Of a DNA stretch of 64,000 bases, positions 1 through 12,608 are shown piece after piece. The notes under the pieces are model-generated. The model had not been told where the DNA came from and made no database searches. It saw nothing but the letters and a program-made list of their open reading frames with translations. The DNA is taken from NCBI RefSeq assembly GCF_030463535.1, contig NC_132878.1, positions 38,548,761 through 38,612,760 on the forward strand, read 5' to 3'. The translations under genes were made by a program, and so were the position numbers. Position 1 is the stretch's first letter, and every line of letters starts with the position of its first letter. Origin of the DNA: Salminus brasiliensis (taxonomy: Eukaryota; Chordata; Actinopteri; Characiformes; Bryconidae).

Positions 1-1858
1 ACCATAATCATAAATGTACAATGTGTATACACACAGCTTGATATGGATGCCCATTAACATAATGGTCCCAAGAAAACAACAACTTGCATTAATGCAGAAA
101 TCAACTGCCATCTGTATATAACTTGTATTTTACAATGGCTCTGCACGTGCCTCAGCCGGCCAGATTCTGTTTAATTAGAAGATCATTATAAGGTATTAAA
201 ATGACCCGCATTTGAGAGACGCTGACATTGTTATGGAATCTGAGCTGAGGTAAGGGATAGCTGAAGCATATGGCCAGGCACACTTGTGGTTAAGCTGTTT
301 ATGTCAGCAACCACATACTGACTGAGATATGGGGTATCAGTTAGATAACCCACAACACACAAACATTCTCTTCAGTCTCTTCTAAATCTAGTCTGGGACT
401 GCTATCAATATCAGTAAGGGAAAACAGCATCAGTACAGACATGCTCAGGACCGCTCCAAAAATGCCCTTAGAGGTGCCCTAGAATGGAAAACTGTATTTA
501 CTTTGGCAGAGTTGAATAATGAGAGTTCAGTACATGAAAGTGACGATTCTCAAACACATCGGGAGAATATGTTGATCATTTTAGTCAGTTTTCTGATACA
601 AGAAAACCAGGCTTTGTGACTATGTCTTTTCCTGTGCCAGTGCACAGGATAAAGAGCAGAATTCATAGTTCACAGAATTCATAGAATTCACAAGTCCTCA
701 TGCTCCTGCAAAAACAAAGCACCCCAGATCATCTGGGTTAGTTTGTGACCTCCTGGAAAAGTTGTTGATGTACACTTGGTAAAATTTTGGTAGGCCTTCA
801 ATTCAGCTTTAGCCATGTTAGCGTATTTGGTTAAGGTATAGCTTATATATGTATAAAGTCTTAAGATACTATCACTTAATTCAAGGTGTTGTAATGCACT
901 GGCCTGTTCCACAAACAAACTTAAATACCTAAAATGCCCCTAAACATATTTGTACAGTCTTGATGTGTGCCTAGATCCATAACATACATTTTATGGACTG
1001 ATACCACATGCAGGAGAGCACCATTCTTTTTTTTATGGAAAATAACTACTCGGAGATCTGAGACGAGCTGAAAAACTCCCAGCACAGCAATGTCTAATGC
1101 CCCACAATGCATAGACTTAGATGTTACAGTAGAATGAATGTGAGCGGGGCCAATAATAGGCAAAGGGACGAGTGGTGATCTTCACCTCAAGCATTAACTG
1201 AAGCCCTTACTCAGAGTTCCATTTAACGCATGAAAAAGCCAAGACCGGGCAGGAAGTCTACATGTTTTCATAAACACTTAAGTCATCTGAGCTGGGCGCT
1301 CCAAGGTTACTGCGCGTTCCTATTCGGGATGGAAAAACAAGGGACACAGGAAACTTTTAATGCTATAAAAAAAGAAATGCTCAATGGCCTGAAATATTAG
1401 TGTGTGGTTCTACCAGCTTTACGATACAAGTGTATCTCCCTGGCTTGTTTGCATTTAAATACAAAAAGTCTATTTGGCCAATGCTGTATTTTTGAAACCT
1501 GGTTTCAGGAACGTCTGGAGGGAGCAGTAAAAAAGTGAAGGCGTTGTGAAAGTGGCTGATAGACACAGTATTTAAATGGAAAAAAAGAGAAAAAAAATTG
1601 CAGTAGTCCAAAGTGGGTCAGCCCCCTTCTGGCTCGCGGGCACCGCCACAAACAAACAGCTCTCCGCTTTCCTAGAGGTTTTTGAATGTGTTCCAGCCTT
1701 ATGTTTGAGGCACTCACATTCTCCAGCCCTCTCTTTTTTTTTACACTCCTACTGCTCTCGCTCTCTCCCGCTCACTCTCCTGCTCTCTCAGTTTTTTCTT
1801 TTTTTTTTTTCTTTTGCACAAACACATTCTAGAGGTCTGTAGGTGTGTCTGCTCTGAA

Positions 1859-2066
1859 CCAATGGCATCACAGCCAGGCGGTGCGTCTCAGCCAATAGGA
1901 AACAAGTGGAGGGGTGGAGCAATACTGGCTATGTGAAGAACTGAGCTTGTTGTTTTGCACTCTACTTTTCTCTCCCCACCCAACCCCCCACTTTTTTGTG
2001 GTCTCTCTCGCACACTCTCCACGTATTGAATTAATGACGGAGAGGTCAGGACCTGGCATAAATAGA
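1859..2066. promoter_or_regulatory. Twin CCAAT boxes and TATA-like motif
   Basis: Two CCAAT motifs on the + strand (1859-1863 and 1892-1896) lie 33 bp apart, about three helical turns, as is common in NF-Y promoters. A CATAAATAG TATA-like motif lies at 2058-2066. The surrounding 1600-2170 is richer in GC than the neighbouring AT-rich DNA. No first exon could be recognised on either strand. It could be an alternative promoter inside sesn1 or chance. Confidence 0.25.
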
Positions 2067-2278
2067 CTCTCGTCCATTTTACAGAGGACTTGCAGGCCAA
2101 ACCATGCACACACACATACACCCCACACACACATATAGATGAGTTATTGAGTAAGCCCGTGAGTGGGCGGGGTAGCCTATAACTCCAACTGAAAGCACTA
2201 TCTGTACTGAGCAGAAGCAAAAACACCTGGACATTAGCTTCATTACAGTCAGAAGGGGCACAAACACAGATATAAACA

Positions 2279-2291
2279 CCCCCCCCCCCCC

Positions 2292-2327
<36 letters not shown>
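2279..2327. repeat. C-run followed by (CA)n microsatellite
   Basis: A run of 16 C (2279-2294) passes directly into about 17 CA units. Confidence 0.95.
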
Positions 2328-2328
<1 letters not shown>

Positions 2329-3388
2329 ACTTAGTAACTGAAACCAGTGGTAGGGTGGAAATCTATTTCAAGAGGTGTCCATTGCAGTACAGCTCTATAA
2401 CATGTACACAGTGTTACTGCAATAAAATACAAATGCAACAAGTCATTAATTATCAGTATTACTATTTATGAGACTGACATAGCATGACTTCTTGGTAGTG
2501 CAAGTGGAGAGATGACTAGTGAAGCCCAGTCATGCTATCTTGAGTTACATTTTTCCACTTATGGTCTTTATTTCAATTGAACAGTCCAAGAACATCTCGT
2601 TGTGGTTTCACTCTTACGCTGATTGACTGAAATCCAGCTTTGGATACAGAAAAGAACCTGAACATGAAAGCACTCCTGCACTGGACCGAGACCGAACAGC
2701 ATCGAGGAGGACAGACAGGCTCAGAGGCCGGGGAGCCTATCAAATGACCTGTACAGGCGATTCCTGGTCTGTGTTGACAGTCAACATACGGTGCTTTGAA
2801 AAAGGAAACACAACACAATCAATTCAAAGAACCATTTGAGAGTTTGAGATGTTTTTATGGTTAAATATGCCTTTGTTATGATGGAAACTGATTCAATGAA
2901 TCCCTTGCATATTTGTTAAGGCATGTGCGAAAATTACAGGTAAAGCTATCTCTCCTACCAGTAAGAATATATCACGATTACTACATTACAATAAATTCTC
3001 CTCAAGAACAATCTCCAAACTTCTCAAGGGAGCCCAGTTTTACAGTTATAAATCATAATTATTAATAAATCTTTTATTAAAGTAATTCAGAGGAGTTGCT
3101 TTTGGAACTGAACAAATGAATACAGTATAACCACTTCATCAATAACGGTTTCAGAAATACATAAATCACTGCCAAAATGAATCGTTTTCTACCATTTTCT
3201 TTCCCAAACACATCCTTTAGACTTCACTGTTGTCCTGTCCAGATGACAAGGCCAACTCATAGTTTGTTCACAAAGGTCAGAGGCAAATGAAGTGGCTTTA
3301 AGGTTCTTTATTAGGAAATATCTACAGAAATGCCCTACAGAGCTTACACAATGGCACACTGCACACACCTCGGCACACATACCTGCAT

Positions 3389-3472
3389 GGACACACACAT
3401 AGCCAACTATCCACCCACTCAACCACCCACCCACCCACCCACACAACCACCCACCCACCCACCCACCCACAC
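3389..3472. repeat. CCACCCAC minisatellite
   Basis: Imperfect tandem copies of CCACCCAC with interspersed ACAA. The open frames seen here, rich in PTHP or GGW, are products of the repeat. Confidence 0.9.
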
Positions 3473-3697
3473 CTCAGCACCTTCTCACATACCTACATGC
3501 ATACACAGAATGATCAGGAATTTCACGTTGACCCCACAACTCCGAAACACTCCATTTAAGCCATTAACTCTAGTGACCCAGTGTAAAGCTCACACACTTC
3601 ACAAAGAGACCTCCCATATGATCCATAACAGCACTCTCTATTCTCTACTGAGCAAATGGAGCAGTAGCAGCATTCTGTCTTGCATACTGAACGGATC

Positions 3698-4000
3698 TAC
3701 ACTATACAGACAAAAGTATTGGGACGCCTGCTTATTTATTGTTTCTTAAAAAATCAATGATTAAAATCAATGATCTTGAGGAAAAAAAAGTTCACCCTGC
3801 TTCCATTCTGGTGCAACTGTCTCTAGTGTCAGGGAAGGCATGCTGTGAGGATCACCACCGTACCTCATTCCCAACTCCACAACTCATTCCAAAAGTGTTG
3901 GATGGAGCACCATCATCATCATTCCAGTGCATACAGTTCCACTGCTCCACAGCTCAATGCTGGGGGGCTTTATACCCATCTAGTCCCTTGTCGAAATGTA
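3698..4000 (+). mobile_element. Tc1/mariner-type non-autonomous element, copy 1
   Basis: Begins with CACTATACAGACAAAAGTAT followed by TGGGACGCCTG, the terminal motif of a very common teleost DNA-transposon family. A second copy in reverse orientation at 63178-63312 shares the terminus and the following 80 bp or so. No transposase frame remains. The right boundary is approximate. Confidence 0.7.
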
Positions 4001-5109
4001 TGTTACTGTGAGTAGTTAAGTGAGCAGAAGATGAAGAATTCTCACCGAGTTCTCAGTAAAAAGGTCTAATTAGCGTAGGGTCTAATTAGGTCTATGGCTT
4101 GTTCACAATAATCATTAGGAAAGGCCAGTAAATGCAAATTTAGCACTCTAAACATTAAAATAATCTACCTCCAGAGGCCCTCACGATCCTAGCATCATCA
4201 AAAATCTGTAGATGGACCTCAAAAAAGTAGTGACAGCAAGACGGCCCAAGAATTTCTCTAGATTTCACCAGAAGCCTTTTACAAGTATGACTGGGTGACA
4301 ATTCCCTAAACAAGAACTGCAAGAGTCTTAGCTCTAAGGTGCTACAAGCAGCATTTACAAGCTGTGATTCTTACAAAAGGGTAAGCTCCTAAATGTTTTG
4401 CTTCATAGTCTTTTCCTCTTCAAGATGGAAAATCAAACTAAATAACCTTTTTTTCCACCGTACCGCTGTGATTTACATTCTGCGTCAACAAGTTCCAGCC
4501 TGCACTTTCAGTTCTGTTTCGAGGTCAAACAGTGAGCAAGACACTGACAACAACCATAATGGGTGGTTTATCCTTCTGTCTGAGGTGTTTAACGATATAC
4601 AGGCCAAAGGGGGCACACAAAAACTGCAAAAACAATGCACCTGAACTTTGGGATGGGATCTAATGTACAATGCATTTTCCTCCACATGATTTCTATTGGT
4701 TTACTGACAATGGCTTTTGCTTGCATTTGCGTGGCCGCAAAGATATGCAAGTACAGTTAGATTCCTAATTACCCATCTCCCACATTGCAGTCATAGGGCC
4801 CCTTTGCAGCGGTCACAAACAATCCCTGGATTACTTTATGAGGAGGGCTTAGAGGGCTTATCTGCTGAAAGAAAAGCTAAAGTCACATGAGAATCTGAAG
4901 ACTGGCCGACAGCTGACCACATAGCTGACTCCGTATGGCAGAGACGGGATTGTGCTGACATCACTATGGAAACAAACACCGAAAATACAAGCGCGAGGCA
5001 GATGCGCCCATATTCCTGTCTGCCATGCAGACACATCACACATCTTTAAAACAAGCACTGTCCAACATGCAAACACATTAATAATAACAACCGATACAGA
5101 TAAGATGAT

Positions 5110-5132
5110 CACACACACACACACACACACAC
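5110..5132. repeat. (CA)n microsatellite
   Basis: About 11 CA units. Confidence 0.9.
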
Positions 5133-6013
5133 AGACGCACCCTAAAAGTCTCACTATGGTCTCCAAAGAGCCAGCAGAGGAAGAAGGCAATGCTTTTCTC
5201 ATCCAACTTCCCTAAAAGTGCATAAAGTGATTCAGCAGTGTCTGTGCGTGACACACGTTGCTAAATGCAGGTTGCCGGCAGGTTATTGGTACAAACCACA
5301 GTTCTGGCCGTTCATGCTCCTGCTGGAGGTTTCCTAGCAGTCTGTAATTTGAAAAAGCTACATCCTTTATAAACAGAAAGCTCCGACATACCAATCCGCA
5401 TGACAGGCCCTTTGTCTGATTGTACTGGTGCATGTCCAAGCTCAAATATAACTTAGATTGTCATAAGCCAGGCCTCTTCCCTCAAGGACTGGACTAATGC
5501 CAGGTGAGGAGATGGCCGGTTAGCCAACCACAGCAGACTTCGCTAGACTGGGAGAGGTTTATGTCATTACCCAATAAATAAGCATTTAATCAACTCTATC
5601 AAATGTCTTTCGCAGGGAAATCCAAAACAACTCTGTTTTATAATATTTGGCTGGATTAGCATGTAGCCGATGCCCGTGTCCATGCATGCTGTGTTCTGTT
5701 TTAGGGTACTGCAGGACCACAGGACTATTTCAGTACTATTTAAGGTTTGAAAAAAAACACTACTACTGACTTCAATAGCCAATAAAAAAAATAACATGCA
5801 ATCAACAGTATCAAAAGTCATGCCCAAGGAAATCTAAAGAACCTTGCTTTCGTAACACTGGATTGGCTTGGCCAGTTGCCTGTGTGTGTTCTTGTACTGC
5901 TATCTCGGTTAGAAACAAAAGTCCTCACAAACATACATACATGAAAAATTAGGAGGACATTTTTCTTGGTCCTCACTTCTACATGAATGTAACTTTTTTT
6001 AGGAACCGTCAAG

Positions 6014-6176
6014 TTTAAGGTTAGGTTTATTTGTAGGTTACTTAGGTTAAGGTTGAGGTTAGCTTTTGGCTTAGGGTTAAGACTAGGGTTTGTTGGGTTA
6101 TGATTAGGGCTAAGCTTAGAGTTTGTTTAATTAAGTGTAGGGTATGATCACGATTAGGGTTAAAGTCAGATAGGTT
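6014..6176 (+). repeat. Degenerate TTAGGG/GGTTA-like minisatellite
   Basis: Many degenerate copies of GGTTA, TTAGGTT and TTAGGGTTA spread over about 160 bp, for example CTTAGGGTTAAGACTAGGGT. It resembles an old interstitial telomere-like tract or a GGTTA minisatellite. It is too diverged to be a recent telomere insertion. Confidence 0.65.
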
Positions 6177-7166
6177 GTAAGATTTAGCTTCGTAGAATTA
6201 TGATTCCCCACAAATATAGCAAAACAAGTGTGTACGTTTGTGTGTGTGAGCCAGGTTACGAAATTCTGGCTTAAAGACCGAACTTATCTAATTCCTCTCT
6301 CTCTCTCTCTCCCTATTATCCAATTCTTTAGCTTTGTCCCTCAGTCATAAGCTCCACTTCCATGGGCTCCCACTGCTCTCTTCCTCTCCGAGCACCATGG
6401 CCCGTGACCCCTCCTCTGGCATTACACATTACACAATGTTCTATATTGTTTCCAGAAGTACAGGAGGTGTTTATGTTGCGCATAGGCGTACATCTTGTCC
6501 ATACACACAGTGAGCAGTCACAGACGGAATTTTGGACCTCGGTTGTACACACAAACAGTCTCACACACACCCTCAAAGATAAAAATAAAAGATAAACAAA
6601 CAACCACACAGAGTTTCTCCTGCTCTTCACTCACACATGTTTTCTAAAGCGTTGAATGTATTTAAGAGGCCCACGAGTGACCTCACCAAATTGGACACAG
6701 AGCTTCATCAGGTTTCCATTTGCCACAACCTGGCCCTCAGGTAGACAATTACTCAATGGATTAGCTAAATCAAAAGTAGCGTTCTTCTTCAATTTCATGA
6801 CATGAGCCCTTTAAACCATTCACAAGCCACTGATTGGGGTTAAAATAAGGAAAGCCATGCACACACACACAAAAAAGTGACCACTACTGCCATATGAAAC
6901 TGAAGCAGAGGCATTCTCTCATCCTAACTCCCGAAAAAAGCAGCACCAAAGATCTGAACATATTTACAAACATATTTATTTACTTTAGCATTCAATTAGC
7001 TCCTATTGCTAGTCTATTCATTTATTTATTTTTAAATCATCAACTTTCTTTTGCTCCCAATTCAGCACTGACAATTAACCCACTCATTAGTAGCTCCCCG
7101 TAGCACCGGCAATGCTCCCGACACTAGGAGGGTAAGGACTTAACCAGCCACCATCTGCCTTTTTTT

Positions 7167-7619
7167 CTAACTGCTGCCAGCGTGGCATCCCCTGGGCAGC
7201 CGGCACGCTCTGAGGAAATGACCGGGTCTGAATGTCTGCACTTTGAGTTCATGTTCGTTATTTAATTTCACCTCTGATATGCTGAGGTGGCTAAAACCAC
7301 AATAACTGTATGTATCAGTCAATAACTGTATCAACTCTATGTCCAAATTCTGCTCAGATAAATATGCAGTTAAATGTTTTAGCTCTTCAAATATGTTTTC
7401 ATATTTCATAGGTTTATTATTATTATCTACCAAAGCCAACAAGCATTCGATATGATCCCTAGTAATTGTTGCATTTCTCAAGGACAGGACAGTGCAGGAC
7501 AGTCCAAATACCGAGCATTCTATTAGCAGATTTTTCCCTAGCAGAGTTGCTTCAAAGTATTTGGAGTATGCAAACTTGCATACCTTACTGAATGTGCTTT
7601 TCAGTGTGCATACTGCACT
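7167..7619 (-). other. Unrecognised 150-codon open frame
   Basis: Reading the minus strand, there is no stop for about 150 codons, from just after a stop at about 7620 down to the stop at 7167. There is no ATG at a convincing start. The right part overlaps a sequence that looks like a dispersed repeat (TATGCAAACTTGCATACCTT). The middle (about 7210-7480) reads as a mixed polar/hydrophobic sequence including ITRDHIECLL and FEELKHLTAYLSEQNLDIEL, which I cannot assign to a family. The short resemblance to the sestrin ITKEHIEGLL motif does not continue on either side. It may be a transposon-derived fragment, an unrecognised exon or chance. Confidence 0.2.
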
Positions 7620-8349
7620 CTAGGCCAGCAGAATTCTGAGGTACTAAATGGATGTACTATGGCGCCTCTTTTTAGTGTGCAGAGGAACATAGTGTTCAGG
7701 TGCAGGCACTGTTCTGGTCATTAGGATAGGCAGTCTTTGGCCTTTATCCGCCACTACTTGGACGTTGCTTAGAAACCACAGCAAGGAAAACGCCACAGGT
7801 CAGTGGCAGCAGGAGACTGTTATGAAAGAGGCCATCCTGCTCACATCTCATGACCGGCTGAGACGGCACGGTTCAGAAAACAGAGCGGTATGGGACCTGG
7901 CATCTCTGCAAGTTAGTCTTTTTTTTTTTTAAAGGAAGGTTTCATGAGGTATTTCTAAGAATGCAAGTTCATGGTAGAAAATGAGGAGGGAAAAAAACAG
8001 GAGGCTTGCAGTAGGCTAATTTGAGCTTTCAGGTTTTGGACTTGGTGGAATGCAGTTGCTGCTAGCTACTTTCCTCAAGCCACTGCAATGGATATATCTA
8101 CAGTGCTAAGTTTTTTTGAGCAGGTATTGCTTCCAAAGCTGGCTAGCTTATAGAAGCCTGTCAAATTTACAAAGCATCTCCAAAAATCTCCTCTTATTCA
8201 CATAGCTTATCTTTGTAAAATGTTCCAGATGACAACTCTTATTATTTTTTTTTCCTGTTTTACGTCCCTTTACTGCGATTTCCTTTTTTTCACTTCGCTT
8301 TGAAACACGGCAAATGAACACTCATGCCTTCTAGAGCAACACCACAGTT

Positions 8350-8690
8350 TCCTCTTTGCATCTGGGTGCACGTGTGATCTGCGGCACATGCGGCCCGTGG
8401 CTCACGTGGTATCTCTGGCACCTCCTTTCGCCTGTGCACCCTGACGCCCAGAGTCACCACAGAAGCCCAGGTCGCCACAAACAGGGCCCCAGAAATGCTG
8501 CTAAGAAAACCAGCCCTGGTACAGAGAGCCCTAAGAGAGCCCTGAGTCGGGCACAGCCCAGCTCTCAGAAAGATTTGCTTGATCAGATCCTTGGTCATCT
8601 GACTCAACTGGTGAACCCCGTGCTCCTCCAGCGCTGTTTATTGCTTCGCTGGAGCACGGATATCAGTTTAATCCAATTTAAAATGCCACG
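8350..8690. other. GC-rich island with open frames on both strands
   Basis: Clearly richer in GC than its surroundings, open for more than 100 codons on both strands (minus 8290-8607, plus 8356-8694), and containing two CACGTG-core E-boxes (GCACGTGTG near 8370, TCACGTGGT near 8403). No protein family was recognised. It could be a regulatory element, an unrecognised exon or a pseudogene fragment. Confidence 0.2.
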
Positions 8691-8754
8691 TTAAATCCAC
8701 TGCGGATCAGCCTAGTCAGCTAAAACGAAAGGCAATTAGCACAAACACAGTGAT

Positions 8755-9691
8755 GTACAGTTGCATGCAAAAGTTTGGGCAACCCTAGTCATTTCGTTAA
8801 TATTTTATGCAAGATTGCCTTAGTAGTCTCCTTCTGCAAATGGAAAAGGGCCCAAAGCGAAGGTTTTGGCACCCTGCATGAACAGTACTAAGTGTCACAG
8901 CTTCTTGGGCCACCTTGCTGCACTGCTCGTTTGAGATCCATCCACAGATGTACGCTGATGGCTAGACAATGCAGCAGTGAAGGCCAGAGCAAAACCTTTA
9001 GGTTGGTCACTGTTGACTTTGTGGTGTGTTTAGGATCATTATTCTGCTGTAGAAGCCATTCTCTTCTCATTTTCAGATTTTGGGACAAGGTTTAAGTAGT
9101 ATTTCTAAAGCTTTGGAATTTGCATCACCTGGCCTTTCCGAACAATGATCTTGTACAAACCCCAGCTAATTAGGGCCTGAGACCCTCTCTACACCTGGTC
9201 ACTTCATGTGACTAGCATCTGGATTGTAATCTGATTAGATTTTGGCCACATGCATTTACGCTTGGCAGTCAAATGCGTCTCTGGTTAGTCAGACGCTATG
9301 TGGGGGTGGAATATGCAAATGCACTCGTTGTGCAGTAATTATTACTGGTGTTTCAGGTGTACTGGGAGGGAGTTACATAGTTACTTTTCTTTTTTCATTC
9401 AAAACTACCAAATAACTACCTTGAGGGGCAGTGGTGGCTTAGCGGTTAGAGCTCTAGGCTATTGATGACAAGGTTGTAGGTTCGATACCCAGGCTCGGCA
9501 AGCTGCCACTGTTGGGCTCTTGAGAATAGCCCTTCACCCTCGCTCCTCCCCGGGCGCTGGAGTTGGCTGCCCACCGCTCTGGGTGTGTGTAAAATCACTG
9601 TCCCTAGTTCACGTGCGGGCGTGTGTGTGTGTGTATGTTGAGCATCAGACATTCTAACCAAGGGTGCCCAAACTTTTGCATGCCACTGCAC
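8755..9691 (-). mobile_element. Tc1-like DNA transposon relic with inverted ends
   Basis: The ends are inverted copies of each other: left GCATGCAAAAGTTTGGGCAA (from about 8763), right GGTGCCCAAACTTTTGCATG (about 9663-9682). On the minus strand around 8890-9090 a broken transposase fragment reads QQNNDPKHTTKS, matching the Tc1-family motif QxDNDPKHT near the catalytic residues. Stops and frameshifts break the frame, so it is inactive. A SINE is inserted at 9424-9640. Confidence 0.75.
9424..9640 (+). mobile_element. tRNA-derived SINE
   Basis: The head has both parts of an RNA polymerase III internal promoter: an A box TGGCTTAGCGG (9435-9445) and a B box GGTTCGATACC (9479-9489), 33 bases apart, the spacing of a tRNA gene. 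The tRNA part is degraded and has no paired acceptor stem, so this is a SINE head and not a functional tRNA gene. The body (GCTCTTGAGAATAGCCCTTC) runs into a (GT)n-like tail near 9620-9635. It is nested inside a Tc1-like relic. Confidence 0.8.
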
Positions 9692-10077
9692 CATATCAAA
9701 AGCAAACATCCACAAGCGATAAGTGTGATGCATGGTGGTGTGAAGTAGGTCACACATTGGTGCGCAAAACAACAAAAAAGGCCAGTAAGCTCATGCAGAA
9801 CACTGAGACATTTTAGTTTTTATTTTATTATTATGGCTGCGCATTATTTTTCCAGCCGTTTTCGAGATATCTACACTGCTCCAGATTGTCCAGATAACTC
9901 CAGATTGTCCGGTCTCACAGTGCAATCCGAGCTTGTATGCAGCTTTTTGACTGGATGCAAGGTTTCTACACAGCAGTTTTGCTGTATTTTTTTCTCCCCA
10001 TAAGAATAAATGGAGTGCAGAAGCGTTGGCACTTTTCCTGTGCAACAATGATACAAATACAATAGAAACACCCAGCC

Positions 10078-10480
10078 AACCACTTGACATCCTCCTCAAA
10101 CACCATAGCAAGAATCTGGAATAACCATAGCAACCACCTTGCAACCATCTACCAACACCCTAGGAACCACTAAACCCAAACACCACATCAGCTTTCTGAA
10201 ATACCAAACCAATATTCTTGCAGCACTCTAGCACCATCACAGCAATCATTAGGAACACACTAATAACCACCTGGGACACCATAGCTACAAGCTAGCAACA
10301 CCTCAGAAAGCATCTCAGACCTCAGACCATCTAGCAACATCGTACCAACCACCTGGGATAGCATAGCAACCACCACGCAGCACTACTGCAGCCAACAACC
10401 ACTTAGCAGCCACCTAGAAACTGCTTATTAACAGCAAGCAACCACCTAGAACACTATAGCAACCAGTGGGTACCACATAA
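10078..10480 (+). repeat. AACCACCTAGCAAC-type degenerate minisatellite
   Basis: About 400 bp of degenerate units around AACCACC-TAGCAACACC-ATAGC, recurring every 15-25 bases. Strand composition is strongly biased to A and C. There is no coding potential. Confidence 0.75.
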
Positions 10481-11743
10481 GCTGCACAACATTCCACATT
10501 TCCTTCAGAAAATGCACTCTTATAAATTGCAAGCCAAGTGACAAGCTAATCACATGCATGGCATTTATTGCCATTTGACCTGGTCTAGTAAAGGGTGAAC
10601 ATTAGAACACTTCTAGTAGCCTATCGCTTTACATTCCACTGATCTCATGAAGATCCTGTTTACTTACCATATACCCATGAAGGTATTGTAGTTGTCAGCC
10701 CCAAGTGTTCTTAGCTAGAGTTTGTTTAAAACTGTGACAGGAAAATTCAGGCCATTGACTCTAATGCCTAGACTCAGTACCATGTTCCATGGTCCATGCA
10801 ATGAACATTTTAATACAGAATTCAGTCGACGTGCGTACATATGTCTAGTATTTCAGCTACAAATGTGGCTAAGCCAGTCAGTTTCACAACTGATACTTCA
10901 CTTGTACCGTTCCAGATGTTAGGGCTTATCCCAAGATATTATCCCAAGGGCTTATCCCAATATTAATTACCTCTTCTCATTTAAAAGAACGAAAGTAAAC
11001 GAAGAAGAACCAGATATAAAACATGAATTTTACTAATGCAAAGGCATTACCTAGAGTGCAGGTAATCTCTAGCACATTTACAGCAATACCGAGAAGAACT
11101 TTTACATCGCAGAAGAAATTTTCTACAGAAGAAATGTTACTCTGTAGGTCCTGTTCACACCTTAAACGAATACCCAGCATCAACACAATTCCCAGGCCCA
11201 ATTATACAGCATTTCCCACCCACAGGCTATACCTGGGCACACCATTACTCTCTCTGACCAGAGACCTAAGTCTCTGAGGTTTTTGTTGGAATCTCTAGAC
11301 AGTACTTATAACCAGGCATATCATTAACTTAGATATACAGTGTTCTCTTATAGAGGTTTCTAATGAAAGTATCAGTGTTTTGCTGCATTCAGAAAGGCAA
11401 GCTTGAAAAAATGCTTCCTGCTGTCTGCTTGCGTCATCTTACCGCTGAACCTCAAACCCATTACATCGTGTATGGACAATGATCTGTTTGCACCTATAAA
11501 ATTATTAGGGGATTGACAATTATTCCATCACCTGGACTGACTCCCTAACGTGGGTGTGTAGATATGACTGGCCTTGATTGACGGAGCTCTACGTAGTTCC
11601 TATCTGCTGTAATATCACTGTTAATCAAGATGTCCAGCTCATGAAGGCATGCTTCCATGGTCCCAGCTAAGCCAAACCTTTGTTCGGGGGATTTCAGAAA
11701 CCAGAGTGCAAGTTAGTCTGATGGTAGTGATCCTCTGGGTGCT

Positions 11744-11765
11744 TTAAAAAAAAAAAAAAAAAAAA
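11744..11765 (+). repeat. A-run
   Basis: About 22 consecutive A. It may be the tail of a retroposed sequence, but no body was recognised. Confidence 0.8.
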
Positions 11766-12548
11766 CTCATATATGTAGATTATGTATGTATTAAGTATGT
11801 ATTACGCAATATTATATTATGTATTAAGTCCCAAACCAATATTTACACAACATTCTACCAGCAGAAACAGGTAGCGGTGTGGAGTCGTTGCCTTGTGTTC
11901 CTTCGGAAGATTTTTACATAGGGCTACAATTACAATTATTTCTATAAAATCAGCAGATCAACCCATTATACTTTCTGCACTTTCCTTTCACTTCGCTGTA
12001 GAACCGATCATAGGATCCCTATAATCAAAGTCCACCTGTGTGATAAGCCATTCCTGTCATGACAACAGAACCCATCTCATGTTCATTGTGTTCCGCAAGG
12101 CCTCAAACACATAAAAGCCACCATACATGCATCTTAATTGTGGTACACTGGGTATTTATCAGTTCTTAAAAGAGGAAGAGTAAACACATGCCGGAGCTGA
12201 AATCCCCTTAATGCTGGCTCAACAATTTACTTGCACGAGACCTAGTGCAATACCCATGACATCTAGATGACAGGAAAAGTATTTTGAACATCATACTATA
12301 AAGAAAATGGGAAACAATTAAAATTATGACCCTGCTTGTGTGCATGGCTGCTTCTGTACAGCTGGCAAAGCACCATGCAACGTGTTTGTTTTTACAGTTG
12401 AGTTTTCAGGGATGAGGATGTCATGTCCTGCTTACTGGGAAAAATATGACATCTATGAATTTGTACATTCTGGCACATTACCAGTAAAAGCAGCCCAGTA
12501 TGTTTCAGCGTTTAAAGGTGACAATGACTGGACAACATCATACAGTAC

Positions 12549-12553
<5 letters not shown>

Positions 12554-12604
<51 letters not shown>
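12554..12604. repeat. (TA)n microsatellite
   Basis: About 25 TA units, followed by an A-rich spacer and a second short (AT)n at 12618-12631. Confidence 0.95.

Positions 12605-12608
<4 letters not shown>

Noticed and set aside
1888-2324. Cys/Val-rich open frames over CA repeats (also at 15432-15701, 19541-19882, 34558-34795)
   Set aside because: Encoded by (CA)n or (GT)n microsatellites; no gene-like sequence outside the repeat.
3189-3749. Open frames rich in Gly-Trp or Pro-Thr-His
   Set aside because: Translation of the CCACCCAC minisatellite on each strand.
6014-6176. True interstitial telomere
   Set aside because: Only scattered degenerate TTAGGG-like words, no perfect tandem run.
9435-9489. 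Functional tRNA gene
   Set aside because: A and B boxes are present but no cloverleaf or acceptor stem could be paired; it is the head of a SINE.
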